A stretch of 64,000 nucleotides of DNA from Amycolatopsis umgeniensis (GTDB lineage: Bacteria; Actinomycetota; Actinomycetes; Mycobacteriales; Pseudonocardiaceae): contig NZ_JACHMX010000001.1 of the NCBI RefSeq assembly GCF_014205155.1, forward strand, positions 5,580,001-5,644,000, written 5' to 3'. Made by a program: the position numbers and the translations under genes. Below, one piece after another: positions 34,019 to 43,001 of the stretch. The first letter of the stretch is position 1; each line of letters begins with the position of its first letter. Below the pieces are notes generated by a model, which saw only the letters and a list, made by a program, of their open reading frames with translations, was not told where the DNA came from and made no database searches.

Positions 34019-34801
34019 TTGCGCAAGGTCGTGCTGTTCTTCGCGTTGCTCCCGATGGCGCTGCTCGTGTCACCCGCGTCCGCGCAGCCCGCCGGGACCC
34101 CGGTCTACCTCGCCGACGGGGGTGGAAACGTGTCCTTGGCCGCGGCCGGGGGCAAGCCCGCCCTCGCCGACGCGAAGGACGCGGGCGCGCTGTGGGTGTA
34201 CGACAAGGCGGCGCTTTCGTACAAACATGTCGCGAGTGGACAGTGCCTGGCGGCGATCAGCCCGGTGGACGGGAACGGCGTCAAACTCCTGGCGTGCGAC
34301 GGAAAGGACCGGTACCAGCAGTGGCGGCGCAACGCCGGGCTGCCCGGGCTTGTGCTGCTGGCGAACGTCGCGACCGCGCGTTGCCTGACCGCGGAGGCGC
34401 CGATCGCCGGGGCGCGGCTGTACCAGGAGGTCTGCTCGCTGCCCGGACTGTCCAACACCTGGGCGGCCGGGGTGCGGACGCTCGCGATCCTCTCCGGCAA
34501 CGGGCAGCGGCTCGCCACGAAGACGCCGGGGCAGCCGTTCGTGGTGCGCGTGATCGGGGAGAACGGCCAGCCCGCCGCCGACGTGCCGGTGAACTTCTTC
34601 GTGCGCGCGGCGCGGCCGAAGAACGTGCTGGTCTTCGAAGGCGGCGCCGAGACCGCGACGGCGAAGACCGGCGCCGACGGTGCGGCGACGAGCCCGAAGA
34701 TCGTCCTGACCGAACCCGGCGAGTTCGAGATCCGGTTCGCGGGCAGCGCGAGTCTGGAGGACGGGAACAGCATCGCTTTCGAGGGCAGCTGCACCTGCTG
34801 A
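34019..34801 (+). CDS. Secreted protein with ricin-type trefoil-like and Ig-like domains
   Basis: A 260-residue protein starting at TTG 34019. Residues 1-22 form a Sec signal peptide (KVVLFFALLPMALLVSPASAQP). The middle has repeated KHVASGQCLAAIS... LLACDGKDRYQQWRR and ATARCLTAEAP...LYQEVC segments, which look like QxW-type beta-trefoil lobes with paired cysteines. The last 100 residues resemble an Ig-like bacterial domain (GQPFVVRVIGENGQPAADVPVNFFV, TGADGAATSPKIVLTEPGEFEI). It ends GSCTC. A role in binding glycans or matrix is plausible, not shown. It is convergent with another secreted-protein gene. Confidence 0.65.
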   Translation: MRKVVLFFALLPMALLVSPASAQPAGTPVYLADGGGNVSLAAAGGKPALADAKDAGALWVYDKAALSYKHVASGQCLAAISPVDGNGVKLLACDGKDRYQQWRRNAGLPGLVLLANVATARCLTAEAPIAGARLYQEVCSLPGLSNTWAAGVRTLAILSGNGQRLATKTPGQPFVVRVIGENGQPAADVPVNFFVRAARPKNVLVFEGGAETATAKTGADGAATSPKIVLTEPGEFEIRFAGSASLEDGNSIAFEGSCTC

Positions 34802-34848
34802 ACCAGTTTGGCCTGGGGAGGATTCCGGACGGTTGTTCGCCGGGACGG

Positions 34849-34937
34849 AAGGCGTGACTCGCGTGATCAGACGGCGAACTCGCGTGATTGGGCGGCGAAC
34901 ACTTGAGTGCGGCGTCCAATCACGCGAGTTACGACCG
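34849..34937. repeat. 21-bp repeat units in inverted arrangement
   Basis: Two good reverse units (34849-34869, 34870-34890), a degenerate central 26 bp with the near-palindrome CACTTGAGTG, and one forward unit (34917-34937). Arms AACTCGCGTGATTGG (34877-34891) and CCAATCACGCGAGTT (34916-34930) pair perfectly, giving a hairpin between the two convergent secreted-protein genes. Same family as 27247-27397 and 46696-46779. Confidence 0.8.
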
Positions 34938-34945
34938 ATCCGGAA

Positions 34946-36019
34946 CTAAGCCACCAGCGCGAAACTGGAGTAGTACTCGCCCGAGGGATCGCGCGAGCCG
35001 CTTCGGTCGGGGCTGACCTCGGCGCCGACCCAGCCCTGGAACGCCCCCGCGTCGTCGATCACCTGCAGCAGCGGGCGGACGTGGCTGTTGCCGAGGTAGC
35101 AACCGTTGTAGGACAGGCATTCGCACCAGAACTCGTAGCTGTTGCGCCGTCCGCCGAAGGCGTCGCTCAGGTAGTAGAAGCGCCTGTCGCCGGTGTCGAT
35201 GATCTTCTGCGCGCACGCCGCGTGGCCGGGGCCGGCGGGGCAGCAGGAGGACGGGTCGCAGCCGGAGTCGTACTGCACGAAACCGAGGCAGGAACCGTCG
35301 TCACACTTGTTCCACCCCGGGCCCACGCCCAGCGCGCCGCTGCTTCCCCTGGTCCAGTTGGTGATCGCGCGGTGATTCACGCCTTGGCCTTCGAGCAGGT
35401 ACGACCGCTGGGTCGCGCGGACCGAGCTCATCGGCGCCTTGCTGGTCTGGGCGAGGGAGGCGTTGCTGCCGTAGGCGATGCCGCTGGAGATCGAGTAGCT
35501 GTCGCCGACCAGTTGCATCCGGCCGAGCCCCGGCCGCGTCTCCGAAACCGACCAGGTCTCCTGGAGGTTCACGGGTGAGGTGGTGCCGTTGACGGTGCTG
35601 CTGGTCCAGGTGATGCCCACCTGCCCGGAGTTCTCGGTGTAGGTGCCGGTGAAGTGGCCGTTCGGCTCACCGGTGAACCCCGGCGCGGTCTTGATCGGGC
35701 AGTTGTTGCGGGGATTGGTGCCCGGCGTCCAGTCGCCGCAGAAGTAGACGTCGCCGCTGTTGACCGGGGCGGGGAAGTCCGCCTGGTTCCAGGTCCAGAA
35801 ATTGTGTGCGACGGTGTTGTCGGCCGGGTTGAACACGAGATACCCGAGCCGGACGTAGTTGCGGTCGGCGTCGGTGCGGAAGCCGCCGACGCTCACCACC
35901 CAGTTCGCTTTGCCCCCGGGCGCGGCCGAGGTCTTGGCCTGGGACGCGCCGGCGAGGAGCGTCGAGGCGAGGACGGACAGGACGACTATCGCGAATACGC
36001 GTAAACGTTTTCTCCCCAT
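34946..36019 (-). CDS. Secreted cysteine-rich protein of unknown function
   Basis: Not recognised. The 357 residues begin with a clear signal peptide (RVFAIVVLSVLASTLLAGASQAK). About 120 residues follow that are rich in aromatic and Asn/Thr residues, and then a C-terminal part with a dense cysteine set (KCDDGSCLG, SGCDPSSCCPAG, HAACAQK, FWCECLSYNGCYLG). These suggest a multiply disulfide-bonded extracellular domain. ATG 36019 has no Shine-Dalgarno sequence; TTAGCT lies six bases upstream as a possible -10 of a leaderless message. It sits 17 bp after the SpoIIM gene on the same strand. Enzyme, inhibitor or structural roles are all possible. Confidence 0.75.
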   Translation of the reverse strand: MGRKRLRVFAIVVLSVLASTLLAGASQAKTSAAPGGKANWVVSVGGFRTDADRNYVRLGYLVFNPADNTVAHNFWTWNQADFPAPVNSGDVYFCGDWTPGTNPRNNCPIKTAPGFTGEPNGHFTGTYTENSGQVGITWTSSTVNGTTSPVNLQETWSVSETRPGLGRMQLVGDSYSISSGIAYGSNASLAQTSKAPMSSVRATQRSYLLEGQGVNHRAITNWTRGSSGALGVGPGWNKCDDGSCLGFVQYDSGCDPSSCCPAGPGHAACAQKIIDTGDRRFYYLSDAFGGRRNSYEFWCECLSYNGCYLGNSHVRPLLQVIDDAGAFQGWVGAEVSPDRSGSRDPSGEYYSSFALVA

Positions 36020-36036
36020 GGGAGGAGCTAACCAGG

Positions 36037-37044
36037 TCAGCCCGCTTCCGGTCGAGAATCTCCAGCGTATCGCCAGTCGACATCACCCACTTCGCCCGCT
36101 TTCGCGGCCCGGCGGCCCACGACGAACACGTAGAGTAGAAACGCGACCTCGGCGATTACTCCGATTCCGATCCTCGCCCAGGTCGGCAGGCCCGACGGCG
36201 TCACGAAACCCTCGATCACGCCGGAGATCAGGAGCACCACGGTCAGCCCGAGCGCCATCACCACGACCGATCGCCCCTGCTCGCCGAGGGCGGCCGTCCG
36301 GGAGCGGCGTCCCGGGTCGATGACCGTCCAGCCGAGTTTCAGCCCCGTCCCGGCCGCGACGAAGACCGCTGTCAGCTCCAGCAGGCCGTGCGGCAGGATC
36401 AGGCCGAAGAACACGTCGAGCCGTCCGGCGGAGGACATCAGCGCGGCGCCGATCGCGAGGTTCAGCGAGTTCGCCCAGAGCGCGTAGATCACCGGGACGC
36501 CCAGCACGACGCCGAGGAACAGGCAGGTCGCGGCCACCCACGCGTTGTTTGTCCAGACTCGCGCGGCGAAAGAGCCCGCGGGGTCGGACGAGTAGTACGT
36601 CTCGTACTTGCCGCCCGGCGCCGTCAGATCCTTGAACTCCTCGGGCGAGGCCAGCGACGCGAGCACCTGCGGGTCACCGGCGATCCACACCGCCGCGATC
36701 GCCATCACCGCGATCGACGCCGCAGCCGACGCCAGCCACCAGCGCCTGCTCAGGTACAGCGCCGCCGGGAGCCGCTGGGTGAAGAACAGCCCGACCTCGC
36801 GCCAGGCGGGGCTGTGCGAACCCGTGACGGCGGACCGGGCCTTCGCGACCAGGCCGGACAGATGCGCGATGAGCACGGGGTCGGGCGCGACCGAGCGGAT
36901 GATCGAAAGATGCGTCGCGACGCGCTGGTACAGCGTCACCAGCTCGTCGGCGTCCGGTCCGCTGAGTTTCCCGGCGCGGCCGACGAGGTCACGCAGCCGG
37001 TTCCATTCGGCCTGGTGCGCGGCGACGAACACGTCCACGTCCAA
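36037..37044 (-). CDS. SpoIIM (DUF95) family membrane protein
   Basis: A 335-residue protein with a long cytoplasmic N-terminus (residues 1-105; LYQRVATHLSIIRSVAPDP is typical) and five to six membrane helices. The middle helices carry VIYALWANSLNLAIGAALMSS, FFGLILPHGLLELTAVFVAAGTGLKLGW, the conserved stretch of the SpoIIM family. The start is TTG 37044, with GGAGG about nine bases upstream; a GTG two codons later also fits. It is divergent from an RDD gene, as Rv3694c and Rv3695 are in M. tuberculosis beside moxR2. A role in envelope remodelling is inferred from SpoIIM in Bacillus. Confidence 0.9.
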   Translation of the reverse strand: MDVDVFVAAHQAEWNRLRDLVGRAGKLSGPDADELVTLYQRVATHLSIIRSVAPDPVLIAHLSGLVAKARSAVTGSHSPAWREVGLFFTQRLPAALYLSRRWWLASAAASIAVMAIAAVWIAGDPQVLASLASPEEFKDLTAPGGKYETYYSSDPAGSFAARVWTNNAWVAATCLFLGVVLGVPVIYALWANSLNLAIGAALMSSAGRLDVFFGLILPHGLLELTAVFVAAGTGLKLGWTVIDPGRRSRTAALGEQGRSVVVMALGLTVVLLISGVIEGFVTPSGLPTWARIGIGVIAEVAFLLYVFVVGRRAAKAGEVGDVDWRYAGDSRPEAG

Positions 37045-37069
37045 CTCGGAGCCCTCCCGGCAATCGTCC

Positions 37070-37099
37070 TTGGTCGCCCAGCCTATTCGTCACTACGCT
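37070..37099 (+). promoter_or_regulatory. Promoter of the RDD gene (leaderless)
   Basis: TTGGTC (37070-37075), an 18-bp spacer and TACGCT (37094-37099), followed by the GTG start seven bases on. The transcript should therefore begin at or beside the start codon. Confidence 0.55.
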
Positions 37100-37105
37100 T
37101 GCCGG

Positions 37106-38011
37106 GTGGAACAAGAGTCCGAACTCGTCACCGGCGAGGCCGTCGTCCTGGACGTGCGCGCCGCGAAGCTGGCCAGCCGCGGGCTCGCCATGATCATCGA
37201 CGTCGCCCTCCAGCTGATCGCGCTGTTCGTCGCGGTGCTGGTCTTGAGCCAGGTCGCCGCGTTCGGTGACGAGGCGCTCGCGCTGACCCTGTTCCTGGTG
37301 ACCCTCGTGCTGATCATGGTCGGCTACCCGGTGATCTTCGAGACGCTGAGCCGCGGCCGAACCCTCGGGAAGATGGCGCTCGGCCTGCGGGTGGTCCGCA
37401 CCGACGGCGGTCCGGTCCGGTTCCGGCACGCGCTGGTCCGCGGTCTCGCCGGGTTCTTCATCGACTTCTGGGCGCTGGGCCTGCTCGGCGTCGTGGCGGT
37501 GGTCACGTCGCTGCTGTCGCCCGACGGGCGCCGCGTCGGCGATTACCTCGCCGGCACCCTGGTCATCCGGGAACGCATGCCCGCCTCCCGGACGCCTTAC
37601 GTCGGGATGCCGCCGCAGCTGGCGCACTGGGCTTCGCAGCTGGACCTGTCCCGGCTGCCGAACGAACTCGCGCTGGCCGTCCGCCAGTACCTGAGCCGCA
37701 CGAGCGAGCTTCGTCCCGAAGCGGTCGAGGCCCTCGGGTACGGGCTCGCGCAGCAGGTCGCGGTGACGATCGGGGCGCCGGTGCCGCCGGGTGTCCCGGC
37801 TTGGGCGTACCTGTCGGCGGTGCTGGCCGAGCGACGGCGGCGGGATCAGGCGAAGTTGCAGCCTGCTGTTCAGTACGGGCCGCCTGTGCCTGTCACGCAG
37901 CCTGTGCCTGTGGCGCCGCCTGTGCCTGTGGCGCAGCCTTATCCGCAGGCGGCCGCTCCCGTGCCGGTCGCCCAGCCGGAGCCCGAGAACCCCTTCACGC
38001 CGCCGGGCTGA
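37106..38011 (+). CDS. RDD family membrane protein
   Basis: A 301-residue protein from GTG 37106. The RDD domain covers residues 18-155 with three membrane helices. Its family marks are AAKLASRGLAMIIDVALQ (the R/D pair), ETLSRGRTLGKMALGLRVVRTDGGPVRF and the final GRRVGDYLAGTLVIRER. The rest is cytoplasmic, ending in a Pro/Val/Gln-rich tail made of PVPV repeats (about residues 255-300). RDD proteins are suspected small-molecule or ion transporters. The neighbouring divergent SpoIIM gene is its usual partner. A perfect 55-bp hairpin follows the stop by 11 bases. Confidence 0.9.
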   Translation: MEQESELVTGEAVVLDVRAAKLASRGLAMIIDVALQLIALFVAVLVLSQVAAFGDEALALTLFLVTLVLIMVGYPVIFETLSRGRTLGKMALGLRVVRTDGGPVRFRHALVRGLAGFFIDFWALGLLGVVAVVTSLLSPDGRRVGDYLAGTLVIRERMPASRTPYVGMPPQLAHWASQLDLSRLPNELALAVRQYLSRTSELRPEAVEALGYGLAQQVAVTIGAPVPPGVPAWAYLSAVLAERRRRDQAKLQPAVQYGPPVPVTQPVPVAPPVPVAQPYPQAAAPVPVAQPEPENPFTPPG

Positions 38012-38022
38012 CCTGCCGCGCT

Positions 38023-38077
38023 GTCCGTGAAGGCCTCCTTGAGGGACCCAGAGTCCCTCAAGGAGGCCTTCACGGAC
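38023..38077. repeat. 55-bp perfect hairpin, copy 1 (bidirectional terminator candidate)
   Basis: Arms of 25 nt (38023-38047, 38053-38077) around the loop CCAGA. The arm begins GTCCGTGAAGGCC and ends TTGAGGGAC, so the tip is again GGGAC-loop-GTCCC. It is identical base for base to the element at 54114-54168. It sits between the convergent stops of the RDD gene and the metallopeptidase gene. Confidence 0.9.
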
Positions 38078-38094
38078 TTGCGCAGACCCTCCAC

Positions 38095-39501
38095 TCAGGA
38101 CACATCGGAGGAGTTCGCCGCCCACGTGTTGCACTGCGCGATCCGGTTCTTCTGCGCGCCGTGCTGCCACCACGAGATCGCGTGCGCGTCGGAGCCGTGG
38201 TCGCGCGGGCCGCCGTTGTGGTCGCCGCGGTCCTGCGACCCCCACGCGTCCCGGTACATCGACTGATCGACCGAGCCGCCGCGGCCGACCGTCGAGCCGA
38301 GGAACGTCCCGGACAGACACTGCGCCGAAAGTTCGTTCCGCCGCGACATCTCCAGGCCCGCCGCCGAGTCGGTGCCCGCGTCGTAGCGTGCGTCCCAATA
38401 CGCCTCCGAGATACCGGAAAGCGCCTGGATGTGGTGCGCGTACTCATGGGCGAAGACGGCCAGGTAGACCCCGGGCCGGTTGCCGTACTGGTTGGGCTGA
38501 AGGCCTTCGTACGGCATGTACAGCGTCTCGTTCTGCGAGCAGTAGAACGCCGCGACCGTGCCGCCGCTGGCGTCACCGCACGGGCTCGACCAGTTCTTGC
38601 CGGACGGGTACTTCACGGTCGGCACCCGGAACGGCAGTTTCGTGTAGCTCATGACCTGCTGCCAAACGCTGTCCAGGCAAGGCCGCGCGCTTTCGAAGAA
38701 CGCCGAAGACGCGTTCGGGTTGCTCGCCCAGCGCGAGAGGTTGCACGCCTGGTTCGGCAGGCCGACGTCGGAACTGAGCCACAGCGGGTTGTCCGCCAGT
38801 TTGTGATGCGGTTGCGGACCGGACGGTGCCCGGCTCGCCGAGGTCTCACGGGTCGAGCCGGCCGACGTCTCGCGCGACGCTGTCGAATCGCGCGAGCGGG
38901 TCGAGGTCGTCGATGTCTCGCTGGATGTCGTTGTCGTGTAGTCCGAAGAGGACGTCGTCGGGCTCGTCGAATAGCTCGAGTATCCGGCGTCCGCGACGTG
39001 GCGCGAGCTGCTGTTCGCGATGGCGATCACCATGATCAGCCCGCCCATCACCGCCATCACGGCCACGATCGCGACGGCCGCGATGACACCGCCGTTCGAC
39101 TTCTTGGCGCGGTATCCCCCGTAGGGCGCGAAAGCCGGCTGGACGAAACGCGGGCCGTAGGGCAGTTGCGGCGGTCCGACGGCACCGGGCTGGAACGGGA
39201 CCGGTGCGCCGATCCGCGGCGGCGGCAGCGGGGCCGCGCCCGGCGGGGGCAGCGGGAACCCGCCACTCGGCGGTCCCGGCCGGAACGGCGGCGGTCCCGG
39301 CGGTCCCGGCGGAACGGGACGACCGGGCGGTACGGGGCCCGGCCGGTTCGGCGGCGGCATCGGCGGGCCACCGCGCGGCGGCAGCGGGCGCGCGCCCGGC
39401 GGCGGCAGCGGACGGCCGCCCTGCGGTGGCCGTGGCGGTGGAGTCGGTGGCGGAGTCGGCCGGCGCCGCGGATCAGGCGGGCCGGGCGGCTGGTGGTTCA
39501 T
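38095..39501 (-). CDS. Membrane-anchored neutral zinc metallopeptidase (YpfJ family), second copy
   Basis: A 468-residue paralogue of the protein at 27496-28581. The first 140 residues are a proline/glycine-rich tail in the cytoplasm (PPRPPQGG, PPGRPVPPGPP). A membrane helix near 150-175 is followed by a Ser/Thr-rich linker of SST/TTS runs, likely glycosylated or wall-spanning, and a catalytic domain with HEYAHH at 352-357. Cysteines match those of the first copy (ACNLSRW, RPCLDS, SPCGDA, FYCSQN). The two share LQPNQYGN-PGVYLA-FAHEY and the GLEMSRR-EL-AQC segment. The substrate is unknown. Confidence 0.9.
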   Translation of the reverse strand: MNHQPPGPPDPRRRPTPPPTPPPRPPQGGRPLPPPGARPLPPRGGPPMPPPNRPGPVPPGRPVPPGPPGPPPFRPGPPSGGFPLPPPGAAPLPPPRIGAPVPFQPGAVGPPQLPYGPRFVQPAFAPYGGYRAKKSNGGVIAAVAIVAVMAVMGGLIMVIAIANSSSRHVADAGYSSYSTSPTTSSSDYTTTTSSETSTTSTRSRDSTASRETSAGSTRETSASRAPSGPQPHHKLADNPLWLSSDVGLPNQACNLSRWASNPNASSAFFESARPCLDSVWQQVMSYTKLPFRVPTVKYPSGKNWSSPCGDASGGTVAAFYCSQNETLYMPYEGLQPNQYGNRPGVYLAVFAHEYAHHIQALSGISEAYWDARYDAGTDSAAGLEMSRRNELSAQCLSGTFLGSTVGRGGSVDQSMYRDAWGSQDRGDHNGGPRDHGSDAHAISWWQHGAQKNRIAQCNTWAANSSDVS

Positions 39502-39601
39502 CGAGTGGATCCCCCATGCGGTTCGGCAACGCCGTTCGCCCAGGTGGCGGATTCGGCGTTTCGGCGGTCAGCATAGATCGGCTGCCCTAGAGTGTGTGGC
39601 T

Positions 39602-41371
39602 GTGTTGACGAAATGGGGGACGGCGGTCGTGGCCGTCGCGGCGAGCTCGGCCTTGATGGCCCCGCCGTCGGATTCGAATGTTCCGGAGGCGCCGGAAGCG
39701 GGCCCTTCGCTGACGAACGCGCCACAATTGCCGAAGCCGCCGCCACTGGGTGCCCGCGGCGAGCTCGGGCTGCTGCAGCCACCGAGCGGCGCGTCCGCGA
39801 ACATCGCGGTGAAGGTGGAACGCGACGGTTCCGTGTCGATCACCGAGCAGGTGACCGTCCCGGGTGGACAGCGTCTGGTGCGTCGGATCCCCCTGAAGGT
39901 TCCCGCGGGTGAAGAGCAGGATCGCGTCTACGGGGTCCGTGACGTCTCGGTCGAGGGCGCGGGCAAGGCCGAGCCGAACGGCGAGCAGCTGGTCGCCACC
40001 TTCGACGGCGGCGCCTCCACCCTCGAGTACAAAGTGGACGGGGCGGTCGCCGACGTCAACGGCGCGCAGCAGGTGCGCTGGCAGGTCGCGAGCGGCTGGG
40101 ACGGCGAACTGTCCCGCGTGTCCGCCTCGTTCAGCGCGCCGACGCGCGAAATGCCCACAGTGGACTGCTTCGCCGGGCCGCTCGGTTCGGACAGGCAGTG
40201 TTCGCTCGCGGAGACCGACCACAGCGGTGTCGTCCGCATCGAGCAGGACAAGCTCGCCGCGGGCGAGCGGGTCGATCTGGCCGTCCAGCTCCCGGCGGGC
40301 ACCGTGCCCGCGAACGCGCGCTTCGAGCAGATCGCCTCGGTCGGCGGCGCGTTCGCCCTCACCACGCTCACCGGCATCGGTTTCGGGGCGCTCGCACTGT
40401 TCCTCATCCTCGGCGCGCTGGCCGTTCTGCTGCTGCGCCGTCGTGACAAGGGCGCCCTCACCGCGGGCACCGGTCCGGTCGACGTCCTCATGCGAGACGG
40501 CGGCCGGGTCTCCTTCGCCTCTCCCGACGGCGTCCTGCCCGGACAAGTCGGCACGGTCGTCGACGAGACCGTCGACGTCGTGGACGTCAGCGGCACGGTG
40601 GTCGACCTCGCGGTCCGCAACTACCTGTGGATCGCCGAGGTCCGCGGCGCGGGCACCGTCGATTGGCAGATCGCCCGCCGTAACGCGCCGGACGAGCATC
40701 TCGTCGCCTTCGAACGCGAGATCTACACCGCGCTCCTCCCCGAGGGCACCGATTCCGTGCTGCTGTCGGAACTCCGCGGCCGCGGCACCGTCGATCTCCG
40801 CGTCGCGGGCGAGGCGATGTACACGGACGTGGTCCGCAAGGGCTGGTTCTCGCGCCGTCCGGACAAGGGCAAGAGCAAGCTCACCTGGGCGGGTATCGGC
40901 CTGGTCGCGCTCGGCCTCGTGGGCACCGTGGTCCTGACCTTCACGGCGGGCCACGCGCTGCTCGGTGTCGCTGTCGCGCTCGCCGGGGTCGCGGCGCTGC
41001 TCGGCGCCTCCTGGGTACCGCCGAGGACCTCACGCGGCAGGCGCCTGGTCGGCCAGGTGCGCGGGCTGCTCGAGTACCTGCACACGGTCAAGGTCGACGG
41101 CATTCCCTTGGCGGACCGCGAAATGGTGTTCTCCCGGTCGCTGCCGTACGCCATCGTCCTCGGCGACACCGAACACTGGCTCCGGACGTTCGAGTCGCTC
41201 GACCCGTCGGCGGACGGTTCGGCCGGGCTGTACTGGTTCGGCGGCCTCGAGGGCGATCGGGATCTGCGCCGGTTCGCCGCGCATCTGCCGTCGTTCCTGT
41301 CCGCTTTGGACGGACTCCTCGCCGAATCCGGGCACCTGCGCTCGATCCGCCCGGAACCGGTCCCCGCCTGA
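39602..41371 (+). CDS. DUF2207 domain-containing membrane protein (first of a tandem pair)
   Basis: A 589-residue protein. TAGAGT at 39588-39593 is a likely -10, so the leaderless start GTG 39602 is preferred over GTG 39596. After a signal-like helix (residues 4-20) comes an external DUF2207 domain (NIAVKVERDGSVSITEQVTVPGG, RRIPLKVP), a membrane helix near 260-280, a cytoplasmic part (SPDGVLPGQVGTVVDETVDVVDVSGTVVDLAVRNYLWI), two more helices near 430-475 and the tail LEYLHTVKVDGIPLADREMVFSRSLPYAIVLG. Function is unknown. The next gene is a shorter paralogue two bases on. Confidence 0.85.
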   Translation: MLTKWGTAVVAVAASSALMAPPSDSNVPEAPEAGPSLTNAPQLPKPPPLGARGELGLLQPPSGASANIAVKVERDGSVSITEQVTVPGGQRLVRRIPLKVPAGEEQDRVYGVRDVSVEGAGKAEPNGEQLVATFDGGASTLEYKVDGAVADVNGAQQVRWQVASGWDGELSRVSASFSAPTREMPTVDCFAGPLGSDRQCSLAETDHSGVVRIEQDKLAAGERVDLAVQLPAGTVPANARFEQIASVGGAFALTTLTGIGFGALALFLILGALAVLLLRRRDKGALTAGTGPVDVLMRDGGRVSFASPDGVLPGQVGTVVDETVDVVDVSGTVVDLAVRNYLWIAEVRGAGTVDWQIARRNAPDEHLVAFEREIYTALLPEGTDSVLLSELRGRGTVDLRVAGEAMYTDVVRKGWFSRRPDKGKSKLTWAGIGLVALGLVGTVVLTFTAGHALLGVAVALAGVAALLGASWVPPRTSRGRRLVGQVRGLLEYLHTVKVDGIPLADREMVFSRSLPYAIVLGDTEHWLRTFESLDPSADGSAGLYWFGGLEGDRDLRRFAAHLPSFLSALDGLLAESGHLRSIRPEPVPA

Positions 41372-41372
41372 C

Positions 41373-42980
41373 GTGAAGATCTGCGTGCTGGTGGTCCTCC
41401 TGCTGGTGCTGGGCGCGGCACCGGCGGGAGCGCAGGGCGAGCCGTCGCTGCCCGCGCTCCCCAACAGCGCGGAGATCTCCCTCAAGGTGGAACGCGACGG
41501 CGCCCTCTCGGTCGTCGAGGCGGTCTCCGTGCCGAGCGAGGCGACGATGACCCGTCGCATCCCGCTCCGCACGGCGGCCCCGCGCGACCGTGACCGGATC
41601 ATCGGCGTCCGTGACGTCGTGATCGAAGGCGCGGGCGATGCCGAGCTGACCGAGGACGAGTTCACCATCCGGCTCAAGGGCGGCACCTCGATCGTCCGGT
41701 ACACAGTGGACGGTGTCGTCGCCGAAGCCGACGGCCTGACGCGGGTCGGCTGGCAGGTCGCGGGCGGCTGGGACAGCAGGCTCGAACTCGTGCGCGCGAA
41801 CTTCGCCGCGCCGTCCATTCCGAACGCGGTCACCTGTTACGCCGGTCCCGAGGGCTCGCGGGCGCATTGCGGCACCGCGCAGATCGCGCATTCCGGGCTG
41901 ACCCGGTTCAGCCAGCAGAACCTCGCGGCCGGGCAGCGGATGGAGATCTCGGTCGAGCTGCCCGGCGGCACCGTCCCGGCGAACGCGCGGCTGGAGCCGT
42001 CGAAGACCTTCGCCGGTTCGTTCGTGCTCACGGCTCCGGTCGGCTGGGCCTGGGGCGGCTTCGCGCTCGTACTGGTCGCGGCCGCCGTGGCGCTGGGCTT
42101 GCTGCGAAGGCGGGACAAGCACCCGGGTGACGCGCTCCCGGTCCGGTTGCTCACCGGCAAGGACGACCGGGCCGCGTTCGCGTCACCCGACGGCGTGCTG
42201 CCGGGACAGATCGGGATCGTCCTCTCGGGTCGTGCCGACGCCGTCGACCTCGCCGCGACGGTCGTCGACCTCGCGGTCCGCAACTACCTGTGGGTGAGTG
42301 AGGAGCCCGGCGAGCTGACCGGCTGGCGGCTCGTCCGCCGCAACCCGCCGGACGAACAGCTGACAGCCTTCGAACGCGCGGTGTTCGACGTCCTGCTGCC
42401 GGACGGGCGGGAGTCGGTGCTGCTGTCGGAGATCCAGGCCGCCCGGATCGGGATCGAGACGGTGCGGGGCGCGCTCGACGACAGCGTTGTCGAACGTCGC
42501 TGGTATTCGAGGCTGCCCGGCAGGCTCACCCGCGTCGGCCTGCGTGTCTGCTTCTACGGTTTGTTTCTCACCGTCCTGCTGGCCCTGACCGTCGGCTACG
42601 CCCAGTTCGGGCTGATCGTCATCGCCGCGGGCGCCGTCCTCGCCGTCGCCGCCCGGTGGCTGCCGGCGCGCACCGGCGCCGGCGTCGTGCTGCACCGGCG
42701 GCTGCTCGGCGTCCGTGAAGCGCTGCTGGAGACCGAGGCGGCGGACGTCCCGAAGCTCGAACGCGAGGTGCTCCTCTCTCGCGCGCTGCCCTACGCGCTC
42801 GCTCTCGGCGAACAAGAACGGTGGGTCGCCGGATTCGCCGCGCTCAAGGGCGGGCCCAAGATCTACTGGTACGGCAGGGAAGCCGCCGACGAGGGGGAGA
42901 TCGCGCGGGTGAGCGACTTCACGGCCGCCGTGGTGGGAACCTTCGCCGCGACCCGACAGGGTCGTCGCCTGGAGGCCTGA
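41373..42980 (+). CDS. DUF2207 domain-containing membrane protein (second of a tandem pair)
   Basis: A 535-residue paralogue of the preceding protein, starting at GTG 41373, one base after the upstream stop. The signal peptide KICVLVVLLLVLGAAPAGAQ is followed by the same external domain (ISLKVERDGALSVVEAVSVP, TRRIPLR), the membrane helix near 215-235, the block SPDGVLPGQIGIVL...VVDLAVRNYLWV, and two later helices. The final segment keeps LSRALPYALALGEQERWVAGF. Divergence is high enough to suggest an old duplication; the pair may form a heterodimer. Confidence 0.87.
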   Translation: MKICVLVVLLLVLGAAPAGAQGEPSLPALPNSAEISLKVERDGALSVVEAVSVPSEATMTRRIPLRTAAPRDRDRIIGVRDVVIEGAGDAELTEDEFTIRLKGGTSIVRYTVDGVVAEADGLTRVGWQVAGGWDSRLELVRANFAAPSIPNAVTCYAGPEGSRAHCGTAQIAHSGLTRFSQQNLAAGQRMEISVELPGGTVPANARLEPSKTFAGSFVLTAPVGWAWGGFALVLVAAAVALGLLRRRDKHPGDALPVRLLTGKDDRAAFASPDGVLPGQIGIVLSGRADAVDLAATVVDLAVRNYLWVSEEPGELTGWRLVRRNPPDEQLTAFERAVFDVLLPDGRESVLLSEIQAARIGIETVRGALDDSVVERRWYSRLPGRLTRVGLRVCFYGLFLTVLLALTVGYAQFGLIVIAAGAVLAVAARWLPARTGAGVVLHRRLLGVREALLETEAADVPKLEREVLLSRALPYALALGEQERWVAGFAALKGGPKIYWYGREAADEGEIARVSDFTAAVVGTFAATRQGRRLEA

Positions 42981-43001
42981 GTTGCCCGTAGGGTGGTGCG
43001 C

